Below, piece by piece: positions 51,883 to 61,055 of a stretch of DNA of 64,000 bases. Both the position numbers and the translations under genes were made by a program. The notes beneath the pieces are model-generated. The model was not told the DNA's origin. It saw only the letters and a list, made by a program, of their open reading frames with translations, and did no database searches. Source of the stretch: Thermofilaceae archaeon (GTDB lineage Archaea > Thermoproteota > Thermoprotei > Thermofilales > Thermofilaceae). Location of the stretch: the NCBI GenBank assembly GCA_025057995.1, contig JANXEW010000005.1, positions 40,832 through 104,831 of the forward strand, given 5' to 3'. The number at the start of each line of letters is the position of its first letter. Within the stretch, counting starts at the first letter, position 1.

Positions 51883-53907
51883 ATGAGAAGTAAACTGAGA
51901 CCATATCAACGAGAAGCGCTCGACTGGGCTTTAAGGATCGTTGAGATGAGAGGGGGGGCTGTAGTCAGCCTTCCGACGGGTACTGGGAAGACGATAGTGG
52001 GCATAGCATTTGCTGAAAGATACCTTGAGAAGAATGCTAAAGTCCTCGTCCTTGAGCCTACTAGGTTTCTAGTGGAGCAAACGGCTCGAAGGTTCCGTTA
52101 CGAGGGAATCAAAGCTTCCATGATACACTCGGGTGTCAAGGATAGAGACTGGAGTCGCCAAACAGTGGTGACAACACCGGAGTCGGCTTTAAGCTACTTC
52201 GAGCAACAGTACGGGAGTCCGACCGGTAGAGGAGCTGAGCAAGCGTCTCGAGATTTCCCTGTTGTCATCATAGATGAGTGTCATCACACCGTCGGTAGAG
52301 ATCCTTTTGCACAAGTTATGCAATACCTACGTGATTCTTTAAAGCTAGGCTTGTCTGCCTTAATCCCTAAGAGCAGAGCAGGCGAGATTGAGAAAAGCAT
52401 CGGACTCATAAAAAGGTGGGACTTCAGCGAATTGCAAGGGAAGGGTTACGAGAAACCTTACATGATAGCTGAGGTTTATGAGGCGCCCTTTAAGGCGGAG
52501 GAAGAGAAGCTGTACTCGCGGCTTTACGAGTTATGGCTTAAGGGTAGCGTCCACTCACACTTCGCCGCTCTAGCTTTAACGACGTTAAGCAGAGACGGGG
52601 GCGATGCCCTTCTCGACTCTGCTTCGAGACCGACGGCTTTCGCGAGCTTCCTACAGAGTATCGCGTCGCTCGACCCCTTGCCCTCAAATCCCCACAAGCT
52701 GCCTGTCCTGGATAATGTGCTCAAGGATTACGAAGGCAATTTTGAGAAGGTACTTGTCTTCGTAAACAGAAGGTGTACAGCTGAGCTCATAGCCGACCGC
52801 TTCAAGGAATTGAACCCTGTAAAAATCATCGGCGGTAGGGAAGCAGCAGACCCTGACGCCAGGAGGAGCCTCCTAGAGGAGGCAAGGAAGCCGGAGACGA
52901 AGATGATCGTCGCAACCTCTGCTGGAGACGAAGGTATAGACGTGCCTGAAGTCGATCTACTCGTCTTCTGGTCACACGTATCTTCCCCGTTAAGGCTTTA
53001 CCAGAGGCTGGGAAGAGCGCTCCGACCTGCTCCTGACAAGATAAAGTACGCGGTCTTCATCGTGACGCCTGGCACTCGGGACTACGACGCTCTACCTGAA
53101 AGCCTCGTAGCCCTGGCTCGAGAGGGGATTGATGTTTCAGGTATCTTCGACGACGTCGACTCTCAGGTGCTAGGGGAGGGGTTGCTTATGGCTAGGAGAG
53201 TTAAGGAAGCGGCTGAGAGCCTCGGCGTTAAAGGGGTCAGCGGTGAAGATCTGTTAAACATGATTGCAAGCTTCCAAAGCCCGCGGGTTCAGAAGAGGGT
53301 TATGAAAGAGTTGGAAGACGGGGCTAAAATGGGGGCTCTCCTCTGTTTCTACGACGTAAACGAAGTCTATTCAGAGATACAGAGTTGGGCTGAGTCGGCT
53401 ATACCGGAAGCATACATAAAGCTGGGATCAGCTCATAAAAGGTATATCTCCATCGATGAAGCGGAAGAAGCGGCTAGAAACTCGCCGGAGAACTTCGCCG
53501 ACTCGCCCGTCTGCTTAGACCCTATAAGTGACTTGAAGGTGAAAGGAGTGAGCGAAGCCGTTGTCCACAGGTTGAGGGTGGAGTTGCTTAAACACATATC
53601 CTCTATGGCTAAGCCTAGGATCCTAGCGGAGGCTATAAACGCGCTATCTAGCGAAAACCCCGTAGCCACAGTGAAGTGGAGGCTTAGAGTGGAGGGTGCC
53701 GTTTTACCTTTCAACGGTAAGGAGATGCGCTTGAACTTCACGGCGGAGTATGGACCTTATCTTGTTCGGAACCTTAGACAGGTTGAGTACGCTCTACAGA
53801 ACACAGCAGCTCTATGGTCGCTCATATCTAGTTTAGCCTCAAGCTCAGACGGTTTGGGGTTCTGCGATAGACTTTTGCGCACGCTCCGCGAAAACAAGGC
53901 TACTTAG
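51883..53907 (+). CDS. SF2 DEAD/DEAH-type helicase
   Basis: 674 residues. Walker A L30-P-T-G-T-G-K-T (30-37), D131-E-C-H134 box, motif III-like L-G-L-S-A, and the C-terminal helicase lobe with T-S-A-G-D-E-G-I-D-V-P and Q-R-L-G-R-A-L-R-P. The overall order recalls the helicase part of archaeal Hef/ERCC4-like repair proteins but the sequence between lobes and the final 200 residues are divergent, and no nuclease motif is visible. It is likely a DNA or RNA translocase for repair. No partner gene in the vicinity. Confidence 0.85.
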   Translation: MRSKLRPYQREALDWALRIVEMRGGAVVSLPTGTGKTIVGIAFAERYLEKNAKVLVLEPTRFLVEQTARRFRYEGIKASMIHSGVKDRDWSRQTVVTTPESALSYFEQQYGSPTGRGAEQASRDFPVVIIDECHHTVGRDPFAQVMQYLRDSLKLGLSALIPKSRAGEIEKSIGLIKRWDFSELQGKGYEKPYMIAEVYEAPFKAEEEKLYSRLYELWLKGSVHSHFAALALTTLSRDGGDALLDSASRPTAFASFLQSIASLDPLPSNPHKLPVLDNVLKDYEGNFEKVLVFVNRRCTAELIADRFKELNPVKIIGGREAADPDARRSLLEEARKPETKMIVATSAGDEGIDVPEVDLLVFWSHVSSPLRLYQRLGRALRPAPDKIKYAVFIVTPGTRDYDALPESLVALAREGIDVSGIFDDVDSQVLGEGLLMARRVKEAAESLGVKGVSGEDLLNMIASFQSPRVQKRVMKELEDGAKMGALLCFYDVNEVYSEIQSWAESAIPEAYIKLGSAHKRYISIDEAEEAARNSPENFADSPVCLDPISDLKVKGVSEAVVHRLRVELLKHISSMAKPRILAEAINALSSENPVATVKWRLRVEGAVLPFNGKEMRLNFTAEYGPYLVRNLRQVEYALQNTAALWSLISSLASSSDGLGFCDRLLRTLRENKAT

Positions 53908-53999
53908 AACGCACGAGGTTGGAGAATCTACGCCCTCCATCGGTCACGAGCTGAGAACTACCGGAGGAAATATTAGATAGCGTCTTCGCGTAAAGGGAT

Positions 54000-55022
54000 G
54001 TGAAGGCCCTCGTTCTTCACGGAGTTAGGGACCTCAGGCTTGAAGAAGTTCCAAAACCTCAAGTAAACGAAAAAGAGGTTTTACTGAGAGTTGGCGCGTG
54101 CGGCATATGTGGAACCGACCTCCACTTCTATCGTGGGGAGTGGAGAGTAAAAACGCCTCTTATTCCCGGCCATGAGTTTTCGGGGGTTATAGAAGAGGTT
54201 GGACCTGGCGCTGAATGGCTCGAGAGGGGTTCGCGCGTAGTTGCAGAACCTAACATAACGTGCGGTCACTGCTACTACTGTAGGATGGAGCAGAGGAACT
54301 TTTACTGTTCGAACATTAAAGCTACTGGAGTAGATGTTGACGGAGCCTTTGCAGAGTACGTTAAGGTACCTGCGTCGAACGTTTACGAGTTCCCCGACTG
54401 GATGTCTTTTGAAGAAGCTGCTCTGATAGAGCCTCTAGCCTGCTGCTTGAGAGGGCTCTACAACGTCAAGATTGAACCGGGTGACACTGTCGCCGTCGTA
54501 GGCGCGGGACCTGTAGGGCTTCTCTTAATACAGTTGGCTAAGATGTGGGGGGCTTCCCAGGTTTATGCTGTAGACCTACTCGATACGCGTTTGAGTCTAG
54601 CTAAGCAACTGGGAGCTGACGCTACTATTAATGTCATGGAAGATGATGCAGACGAAGTTGTGAAATCTCTTACAGAGGGGTTTGGAGTAGACGTCGCAAT
54701 CGAAGCTGTCGGAAGTTCGAAAGCCATCTCAGTCGCCATGAGGCTAGCGCGGAGAGGGGGTAGAGTCTTAGTATTCGGCGTTGCACCAGAGGATGATGTG
54801 CTCCCCGTCAAGCCTTTCGAGCTCTACGATAAAGAACTTTTGATAGTTTCGTCTTACAGGAGCCCCTTCACATTTCAGCGCGCAGTGAAGATCGCATCCT
54901 CGCGCAGGATATCTCTTCGACCGATTGTGAGCCACGTGATGGAGTTAGAGAGAGGGGTTGAAGCGTTCAGAATGTTGGATGAGAGAAAAAGCGACGTCGT
55001 CAAAGTAGCGTTAAAACCATGA
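54000..55022 (+). CDS. Zinc-dependent alcohol/polyol dehydrogenase (medium-chain)
   Basis: 340 residues. Catalytic zinc: C37 in C-G-I-C-G-T-D and G-H58-E59-F; structural zinc: Cys at 88, 91, 94 and 103. NAD motif V-A-V-V-G-A-G-P-V-G-L-L near residue 168 with an Asp ending the second strand (Y-A-V-D-L-L), which favours NAD over NADP. The pattern is of sorbitol/threonine/butanediol dehydrogenases. Substrate in this organism unknown. GTG start with TATA-like AAATATTAG about 28 bases upstream. It precedes the convergent ThiT gene. Confidence 0.9.
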   Translation: MKALVLHGVRDLRLEEVPKPQVNEKEVLLRVGACGICGTDLHFYRGEWRVKTPLIPGHEFSGVIEEVGPGAEWLERGSRVVAEPNITCGHCYYCRMEQRNFYCSNIKATGVDVDGAFAEYVKVPASNVYEFPDWMSFEEAALIEPLACCLRGLYNVKIEPGDTVAVVGAGPVGLLLIQLAKMWGASQVYAVDLLDTRLSLAKQLGADATINVMEDDADEVVKSLTEGFGVDVAIEAVGSSKAISVAMRLARRGGRVLVFGVAPEDDVLPVKPFELYDKELLIVSSYRSPFTFQRAVKIASSRRISLRPIVSHVMELERGVEAFRMLDERKSDVVKVALKP

Positions 55023-55038
55023 GAGAAAAGTTCAACGC

Positions 55039-55590
55039 TTACAGGAATACTTTCAGGACGCCGGCTTTCGCTAGCATGTACATTACGACGGCGCTGACGA
55101 TGAACTCGACGCCGAGATAGCTGCCGTTGTAGATTGCTGAGTATATGGCAGGGTGTTGGCCCGCTGGAGCATACTCTGCGAAGAACACTACACCGGACAG
55201 CCAGTGGCTGAAGAAACGTCCACCGATCCCTAACGCAGCCCCTCCTACCGAGGCCTTAATATCACCTTTTCCTTTGAAGAGCCCCGCTAGGCCTAGGGCA
55301 CCGAAAGCTAGGGGGTAGTCTAGCAAAAGCTGAACCGGGTGCACGACGTACATGCCGAGGTAAAGCCTGATAAGTCCAAAAAGCAGGCCAGCGGCTACGC
55401 CGTACTTTAGCCCTCTCCTCACAGCGAAAATCAGTATGGGTACCATCGACGCTGGTGTTACCGACCCGCCTTGCGGAAGGCGGTATATTTTGTATAGACT
55501 CAAGACTGACGCGAGCGCTATGAGCACGGCGGCCTCTGCGATCACTCTAATTTTCATACTCCTCTTCGAGACTTCAGCCATACTGCTCAC
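55039..55590 (-). CDS. thiT: Thiamine transporter S-component (ThiT/YuaJ family)
   Basis: 183 residues, six membrane helices. The substrate-binding family motif Y-R-L-P-Q-G-G-S-V-T-P-A-S-M-V-P-I-L and later L-L-D-Y-P-L-A-F and Y-N-G-S-Y are diagnostic of ThiT, the thiamine-specific subunit of energy-coupling-factor transporters. The ATPase and T-component genes are not in this window. It is divergent from a ThiN-type regulator and the shared 93-base gap holds inverted repeats, so it is likely under thiamine control. GTG start; an ATG nine bases further on is also possible. Confidence 0.93.
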   Translation of the reverse strand: MSSMAEVSKRSMKIRVIAEAAVLIALASVLSLYKIYRLPQGGSVTPASMVPILIFAVRRGLKYGVAAGLLFGLIRLYLGMYVVHPVQLLLDYPLAFGALGLAGLFKGKGDIKASVGGAALGIGGRFFSHWLSGVVFFAEYAPAGQHPAIYSAIYNGSYLGVEFIVSAVVMYMLAKAGVLKVFL

Positions 55591-55683
55591 AAGTCCCCTA
55601 TATAACCTAGTTTTTAAATGTTACTTGATAATCAGACGATCTTATAGAAAAATTTAAAAGTTAAATGATAACCTGATTATACA
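55591..55683. promoter_or_regulatory. thiT/thiR divergent promoter with inverted repeats
   Basis: TATA candidates are TATATAAC at 55600-55607 and TTTTTAAA at 55611-55618 for thiT (minus) and AAATTTAAAA at about 55650-55659 for the regulator (plus). An inverted repeat ATAATCAG (55628-55635) and CTGATTAT (55673-55680) flanks the regulator TATA box, the second arm ending four bases before its ATG. GTTA-aatga-TAAC (about 55660-55672) is a further dyad. These are candidate operators for the regulator. Confidence 0.55.
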
Positions 55684-56598
55684 ATGATGCCTCTCGATGT
55701 AGCTCGAGAATACTTTCTTACGCCTTTGAGATATGTAATAGCTAGAGAACTGAAGAACAAGTCGTGGAGCCAGAGGGATATCGCATCAGCGCTGGGGGTT
55801 ACTCAGGCCGCAGTTAGCAAGCTGTTAAGCAGTAGGAAAGAAATGAAGTTGGAGATTCTTGGCATAAAAGATTTGGAAGCCGAACTTCTCTCGAAGAGGC
55901 TCCTAGAATATATTGAAAAAGGTGGTCATACTGCTGCAGCTACCTTAACGTTCAGGTACTGGCTTCTAACTGCAGCTTCCGGTGGAGCGTGTGAACTTCA
56001 CAGGCTTGAAGGGTGGAGGGTACAGGGCTGTTTCGCGTGCACGAAAGCTGTTTACCCTAGGCTTTCCGTTAGAAAGGGGCTATCTCTAGCCGATCTAGAG
56101 AGGGCAGTTATCTTGGCGGAGAGCTCTAGCCACCTAGCCTTCATAGCTCCTGAAGTCCAAATTAACATAGCGAGAGCTGCGAAGGACGCGAGTACCCCTG
56201 CGGATGTAGCAGCAGTGCCAGGCAGGCTTGCTAGAGTGGGGAGTAGGCTAGTAGCCAAGGGGAGACCTGCCTTCGGGGTTTCAAAGCATCTTTCCCAAGT
56301 CCTGCTCGAGTCAGGGTACAGCGCTTGCATTGACGTAAAGTTTGATCCAAAGGTTCGTGAATCTCTAAAGTTTTTAGGGATTGAGTGGGTCGAGTTCTCT
56401 AGCAACGACTACGGCGGTTTAAATCCAGCGGCTAAAGCAGTAAGTGAACTGAGGAGAAGTGGAAAGATGCTGAACGTCGCCGTCGATTTAGGAGGTCATG
56501 GAATTGAACCTATAACATACATTTTCGGTTCAAGCGCGGTTGAAGTAGTACTCTGTGCAGAAAGGATAGCCCGTTTAGCCGCTACGCTAACCCTTTGA
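55684..56598 (+). CDS. thiR: ThiR-like thiamine regulator (helix-turn-helix plus ThiN domain)
   Basis: 304 residues. Residues 8-55 are an XRE-type helix-turn-helix (W-S-Q-R-D-I-A-S-A-L-G-V-T-Q-A-A-V-S-K-L). Residues 130-300 are a ThiN-type domain (A-A-V-P-G-R-L-A-R-V-G-S-R-L-V-A-K-G-R-P-A-F-G-V), which as a fusion in archaea senses thiamine phosphates. A Cys block about residues 98-120 (C-E-L-H...C-F-A-C) is a possible metal site. Archaeal HTH-ThiN proteins are known to repress thiamine genes. The divergent thiT and shared dyads agree. The first of two ATGs is used. Confidence 0.88.
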   Translation: MMPLDVAREYFLTPLRYVIARELKNKSWSQRDIASALGVTQAAVSKLLSSRKEMKLEILGIKDLEAELLSKRLLEYIEKGGHTAAATLTFRYWLLTAASGGACELHRLEGWRVQGCFACTKAVYPRLSVRKGLSLADLERAVILAESSSHLAFIAPEVQINIARAAKDASTPADVAAVPGRLARVGSRLVAKGRPAFGVSKHLSQVLLESGYSACIDVKFDPKVRESLKFLGIEWVEFSSNDYGGLNPAAKAVSELRRSGKMLNVAVDLGGHGIEPITYIFGSSAVEVVLCAERIARLAATLTL

Positions 56599-57592
56599 GA
56601 AGGTCCTTCAAGAGCTTATACAAGTCAACAGCTTTAATAATTGAACCACAGTATGGACACTTTGTTGTATCACCCGAGTCAGGGAGGTTGATGCTTCCTC
56701 CACAGTAGGGACATTTAACAGTCGTTACAATAAGACCGGTTGAAGCTATAAGCTTGACTAGTTCTGTAAAGTCAAACGTATAAGTTACTTTAGGTTTTAC
56801 TCTATCCCAAGCTTCTCTCACAGAGGATCTGAAAGCCACCACTATCTTCTCGTAAACTTCAGCAGCGATACCCCCGTACGCGACAGGTAGCTCGCCTCTG
56901 TATACTGTTCTAATGTACAAGTCCCCATTCTTTTCTGTAAAGTAAGCTGTGATCACAAAGGGTCCGAGGTTGACTGTTCTGATCGTGGAGTTTTGAGAGC
57001 CTATCTCTGTAACGGATTTCTCTAGTTTTAGTTGAATAGTTAACGTTTCATCATGGATATTATATGAGATTTCTTGTAGAGTAAGTGTCTGAAAAATCTT
57101 AGGGATGTAACTCATCATATCCTTTTGAAAGATCCCTGCTCCTTCTACTTCTAGGCTTTCCTCAAACTCCCAGTAGGTTGTCGCTGAAAAACTGGCGATC
57201 GCTGCGGCTAGAGATGCGATTAAAAGAAGTACCCAAAGGAAAAGAGCTACGCTTATCGAACCTGAGAAAGCCGCTAAAGCGAAAAGAGCAAAAATAATGA
57301 CCATGACTATAGCAACTGTAGCTGAAAAACCGGATCCACTTGTTTTCAGTTTTTCCAGTGCTTCATCTAACCTAGATAACTTTGCCGCACCAGTTGCATG
57401 AGGTTTCGGCTTAGAAAAAGTCTCGATGTACAGCTCGACGATAGCTTGGTCTCGGGATTTTCCTTCAGAAACGTACTTGGATACAAGCTTTTCAACCTCT
57501 TTTCGTGGTCTAATTGCGTGTTTTCTGAAGTGATCTATTAACTCTTTATACATACGTTGTGTATCTTGATTGTATAAGCTTTCAAGGCTCAT
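56582..57592 (-). CDS. Membrane protein with C-terminal zinc ribbon
   Basis: About 336 residues from the ATG at 57592, chosen because AAATAAAAG (read as CTTTTATTT on this strand) lies 27 bases upstream; in-frame extension to 57655 would translate the promoter. Two adjacent membrane helices (about 90-140) are preceded by a cytoplasmic helical region and followed by a beta-rich domain. The end carries C-P-Y-C-G-G and T-K-C-P-Y-C-G-S, a zinc ribbon. Function unknown. It overlaps the end of the regulator gene by 17 bases, convergent. Confidence 0.78.
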   Translation of the reverse strand: MSLESLYNQDTQRMYKELIDHFRKHAIRPRKEVEKLVSKYVSEGKSRDQAIVELYIETFSKPKPHATGAAKLSRLDEALEKLKTSGSGFSATVAIVMVIIFALFALAAFSGSISVALFLWVLLLIASLAAAIASFSATTYWEFEESLEVEGAGIFQKDMMSYIPKIFQTLTLQEISYNIHDETLTIQLKLEKSVTEIGSQNSTIRTVNLGPFVITAYFTEKNGDLYIRTVYRGELPVAYGGIAAEVYEKIVVAFRSSVREAWDRVKPKVTYTFDFTELVKLIASTGLIVTTVKCPYCGGSINLPDSGDTTKCPYCGSIIKAVDLYKLLKDLLKGLA

Positions 57593-57827
57593 TTTTGTTT
57601 TAAAGGAACTGTAGAAATAAAAGGTTTTTGCCCTTAAATTTAGACAATACGTCAAAAACTACGTATTAATTCAGATTTAACCAGCTAGAACCTTCACTTT
57701 TGAAAAATAGATTAACGTTTGAAAAACATATGTAACCGAAAGTTTACGTTTTTAGCACGAGTGTTGGTACAACGCTATTACTAACGGAACGGAGAGAACT
57801 TATAATCCTCTTACCAAGTTTATCGAC

Positions 57828-58742
57828 GTGCGAAAAGTGAAGATTTGTCTAGCATGGCTTTACGCTATAACAAAGTACGGTTATCCTACACCAGTCGACC
57901 TAATGTTCCGAGTATTTGAGGATGCAGCAAGACTGGGTTTTACTTACGTTGAAGTTGAAGCAGTAGGGTCGAGAAACCTCAACGAGATAGCTGAAAGGAA
58001 GAGAGAACTTAAGGCGAAACTAAATGAACTTGGTTTAGAGATAGTTAACTTCGCCGGCATTTTCTCTGAGCTAATTTCACCTTTCGAGAGCGAAAGGGAA
58101 AGAGCTTTTGAATCGATGCGCAAGGCAGCCGACCTCGCTGTGTATTTTGGAGCTGAACTGCTTCAAACAGACACCTACACTCCGCCTTTGGAGTTTATAG
58201 GTCCACGCCCCTACTCGAGCGCCGTGGTCTTCGCAGAACGTTATAGGGTAAAGGTTAGTCCAACTTTTTCATGGCGGAGCTTCTGGTCGTTACTTGTTGA
58301 ATCGATGAGGGGGACAGCCCGTATAGCTGCAGACTACGGCTTGAAACTTGTCGTTGAACCTAGAGTCGGCGAGACTATAAGCAATAGCGACGCAATGCTA
58401 CGTCTCATCGACGAAGTATCAGAAGATAACTTTGGCGCTGTTCTCGATGTTGGACACCTTCATGCAAGCAAGGAACTTTTACCTTTGACCGTGGAAAAGC
58501 TTGATGGAAGAATATTCTATGTACATGCCTCAGACAACGACGGTAGAGATAACTATCACTGGGCAGTTGGTAGAGGCACAGTTGATTGGCGCGGGTTGTT
58601 TGAAGCTTTACTGAAGCACCACTTCTCTGGGCCCATCGCTGTCGACGTCGGTGGACCCGACATAGCACATAGACTGGAGGAAGATGTTATAACCTCTAAG
58701 AAAATCCTTGAAGAATTAGTTAACGAATATTTAAGTCAATAA
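57828..58742 (+). CDS. TIM-barrel sugar isomerase/epimerase-like protein, second copy
   Basis: 304 residues, AP-endonuclease-2-type barrel with metal ligands in V-V-E-P-R (Glu), V-L-D-V-G-H (Asp and His), the H-A-S-D-N-D-G-R-D-N-Y-H-W segment and a final V-D-V-G-G-P-D. Inositol- or hexose-catabolic isomerases share this layout. TATA-like CTTATAATC about 26 bases before the GTG. The neighbouring iron alcohol dehydrogenase and IolB-like cupin suggest a local sugar or polyol catabolic group. Confidence 0.83.
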   Translation: MRKVKICLAWLYAITKYGYPTPVDLMFRVFEDAARLGFTYVEVEAVGSRNLNEIAERKRELKAKLNELGLEIVNFAGIFSELISPFESERERAFESMRKAADLAVYFGAELLQTDTYTPPLEFIGPRPYSSAVVFAERYRVKVSPTFSWRSFWSLLVESMRGTARIAADYGLKLVVEPRVGETISNSDAMLRLIDEVSEDNFGAVLDVGHLHASKELLPLTVEKLDGRIFYVHASDNDGRDNYHWAVGRGTVDWRGLFEALLKHHFSGPIAVDVGGPDIAHRLEEDVITSKKILEELVNEYLSQ

Positions 58743-59013
58743 TTAGGATTGTGTCGCTGATTTTTAATTAATTGTACTAATGTTTTAGTTAGATAAGTCT
58801 CTGAAGGATAATTTAAACTTAGTACAACCGCCAAGCCAAGGGGCATATACACGAAGTAAAATTTATAGAGTCGACAACATAAATTAACTGTATTCACACT
58901 CGGGAGATTTAAAGATTATCAAACAAGATTACTTTAGATAATAGTTAGAATAGGTAATAGGTCTATTAGTTAAGATCATTATCATATTTTCATAAAGATG
59001 ACAAATAAATTAT
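58743..59013. other. AT-rich intergenic region
   Basis: About 270 bases, AT-rich, between two genes whose 3' ends face each other. A TTTTTAATTAATTG stretch just after the isomerase stop and further T-rich runs on the other strand are likely terminators. Nothing else recognised. Confidence 0.4.
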
Positions 59014-60147
59014 TTAAAGTGATTTCTTCAAGATATCAAGTATATCCTCTGTAGATAATTCTAGCGGCCATTCGCCCTTCTCCGCTATCTTTATCAAATC
59101 CACATCGCTGAAACCGTACTGGTTCAAGGTTTCTGTGAAACCGACGCTCTCTTGAAACCTTCTTATAGCTGCTTCAGCTTTACTCGCGTCTTCGGCTAAA
59201 GGTCTTATCGAAGGATCTAGAAGCTGTAACAGTCTTGCTGAGGCGAGAGGTGATTTCTTGTGAATGTAGTAGGCTGACCTCGGTCCTGTTATCGCAAGCC
59301 CTCCCCCGTGAGCTAGCTCTGGTTTCATTCCGCTGAGAACGTGTTCGAGAACGTGAACTATATGTGTGCCAGCCATGTCTATAGCTATACCTGCGAGCAT
59401 GGACGCGTAGAGTAGCTTGTACCTAGCCTCCAAGTTTACTGGTTTCTCTACAGCTACCGGAAGCCAATCTCGAATCAGTTTAATCGTTTCGAAGGCTAGC
59501 ATTTCAACAAAGGGTGAAGCCCAAGGTTGAGTCGCGGCTTCATAAGCGTGGTAGAACGCGTCCAGCGACGTATAGAGGGTCTGGCTTCTAGGTAATGTGA
59601 TTGTATAGCGGGGGTCGTCGACGGACACTGAAGGGTATATGGAGATGAACCCTCTCTTCTCTTTAACGTCGTCCACGGTGAGGACAGAGTACCTATCTAC
59701 TTCCGTACCTGTACCATGAGTAATATTTACCGCATAGACCGGTATGTGACCTCTCGCCCTCCTCTTTCCATAGATGTAATCTACGGCTTTGCCGCCGCTT
59801 ACAGCGATCATAGCTGCAACTTTGGCTGTATCTATAACGCTTCCACCCCCTATCGCTATAATGGCTTCAGCCCCGAACTCCCAAGCTCGGTAGGCCATCT
59901 TGTCTGCTTGACTCGACCAGGGGTTAGGCGTTACATCGCTGAAAATATCGTAAACGATCCCGTGCTTCGAGAGAATTGAGAGAGCTTCGTCGAGGGCTCC
60001 AGACTCCTTAGCTGACCGTCGACCTGTAACTACAAGTATCCTCTCATGTTTACTCAAGTCTTCCTCAAGTTCATTCAAAGCATGTGGACCGAAGTGGAGC
60101 GTGAGAGAAGCGTACTTCAATTTGAACTGTTTTAAGTTCTCACTCAT
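59014..60147 (-). CDS. Iron-containing alcohol dehydrogenase
   Basis: 377 residues. The NAD-binding G-G-G-S-V-I-D-T-A-K block near residue 100 and the metal-site segments D-A-F-Y-H-A-Y-E-A near 195, T-H-I-V-H-V-L-E-H-V-L-S-G near 260 and L-A-H-G-G-G-L-A near 275 are those of the Fe-ADH (group III) family. It oxidises alcohols or reduces aldehydes and ketones with NAD(P). A tail of 15 residues closes the domain. ATG start; divergent from the IolB-like gene with about 130 bases between. Confidence 0.9.
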   Translation of the reverse strand: MSENLKQFKLKYASLTLHFGPHALNELEEDLSKHERILVVTGRRSAKESGALDEALSILSKHGIVYDIFSDVTPNPWSSQADKMAYRAWEFGAEAIIAIGGGSVIDTAKVAAMIAVSGGKAVDYIYGKRRARGHIPVYAVNITHGTGTEVDRYSVLTVDDVKEKRGFISIYPSVSVDDPRYTITLPRSQTLYTSLDAFYHAYEAATQPWASPFVEMLAFETIKLIRDWLPVAVEKPVNLEARYKLLYASMLAGIAIDMAGTHIVHVLEHVLSGMKPELAHGGGLAITGPRSAYYIHKKSPLASARLLQLLDPSIRPLAEDASKAEAAIRRFQESVGFTETLNQYGFSDVDLIKIAEKGEWPLELSTEDILDILKKSL

Positions 60148-60278
60148 GTTCTAACTAAGGTAAGAGCGCATATAAATAATGTGCTGACACGTCCGGTTTG
60201 AACCTCGTTGAAACCCGTTAACGTCCAAAAGTACTCTTTCACAGAGAAGCTTAAATTCAAGTTTAGAGGCTTTCAGGC

Positions 60279-61055
60279 GTGGCGCCCACTCGAAATTCCT
60301 CGAATCAGAGATCAATTTTTTACAAGTCCCTGAATCACCCTAGCCCCTTTTTAGAGCTTTGGAGGGGTGGGGGTTCATCCTTTAAGTGGGCTCTATTAGA
60401 AGGTGAGTTAACGCTCAAGATAGAGGAGGGGAGGGAAGCTGTCTTCGCCTGCTTAGAAGGTAGTTTGAGAGTTGATGACGGAGAGAGGAAGGCAAGTTTA
60501 AGCCGTAAGGATTTACTCTACCTTTCCGGTCCACTGGACTTGTGGCTTGAGGGACGGAACTGTCTAATCGTCTCAGGCGAAGGTCCGTCCAATAGGGGTA
60601 AAGAGTGGCTGGTTCGCAGGTTCGACGATCTAAAACCTCTTCTCGTTGGTTTCGATGGTTACAGACGGTACGTTTACACAGCCTTAGGCGTAAGCGATCC
60701 GAGCGCTAGCCTACTAGCGGGTTTCACGGAGGGGTTCCAAGGCGAATGGACAAGCTTCCCACCGCATAAGCACGACGACAAGGTTGAGGTCTACGTATAT
60801 TACGGGTTGGGTGATGGTATTGGAGTACAGATCGTGGAGGATGAAGACGGAGTTGACGCCTACCCCGTGAGGGATCACGACGCTGTTGTAATACTGCGAG
60901 GCTACCATCCTAATGTAGCAACACCTGGAAGTAGGATATGCTACTGTTGGATACTGTGCCAAGTCTCCGGCGTGAAAAGTATGAGCGTGAAAGTTAAACC
61001 CGGTTTTGAACGTCTTCAATCCGGTCCCAGCCACTTGACCGTTACCAGCCGCTAG
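60279..61055 (+). CDS. IolB/KduI-like bicupin isomerase
   Basis: 258 residues, two cupin halves. The second contains P-P-H-K-H-D-D-K-V-E-V-Y-V-Y-Y and later L-R-G-Y-H-P-N-V-A-T-P-G, matching 5-deoxyglucuronate isomerase (IolB) and the related KduI. The metal ligands are the two His, the Glu and the later His of that pattern. The reaction would be isomerisation of a deoxyuronate. The nearby TIM-barrel isomerase and alcohol dehydrogenase fit an inositol- or uronate-type pathway, but IolC/D/G homologues are not visible. GTG start. Overlaps the convergent glycogen synthase by 14 bases. Confidence 0.85.
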   Translation: MAPTRNSSNQRSIFYKSLNHPSPFLELWRGGGSSFKWALLEGELTLKIEEGREAVFACLEGSLRVDDGERKASLSRKDLLYLSGPLDLWLEGRNCLIVSGEGPSNRGKEWLVRRFDDLKPLLVGFDGYRRYVYTALGVSDPSASLLAGFTEGFQGEWTSFPPHKHDDKVEVYVYYGLGDGIGVQIVEDEDGVDAYPVRDHDAVVILRGYHPNVATPGSRICYCWILCQVSGVKSMSVKVKPGFERLQSGPSHLTVTSR

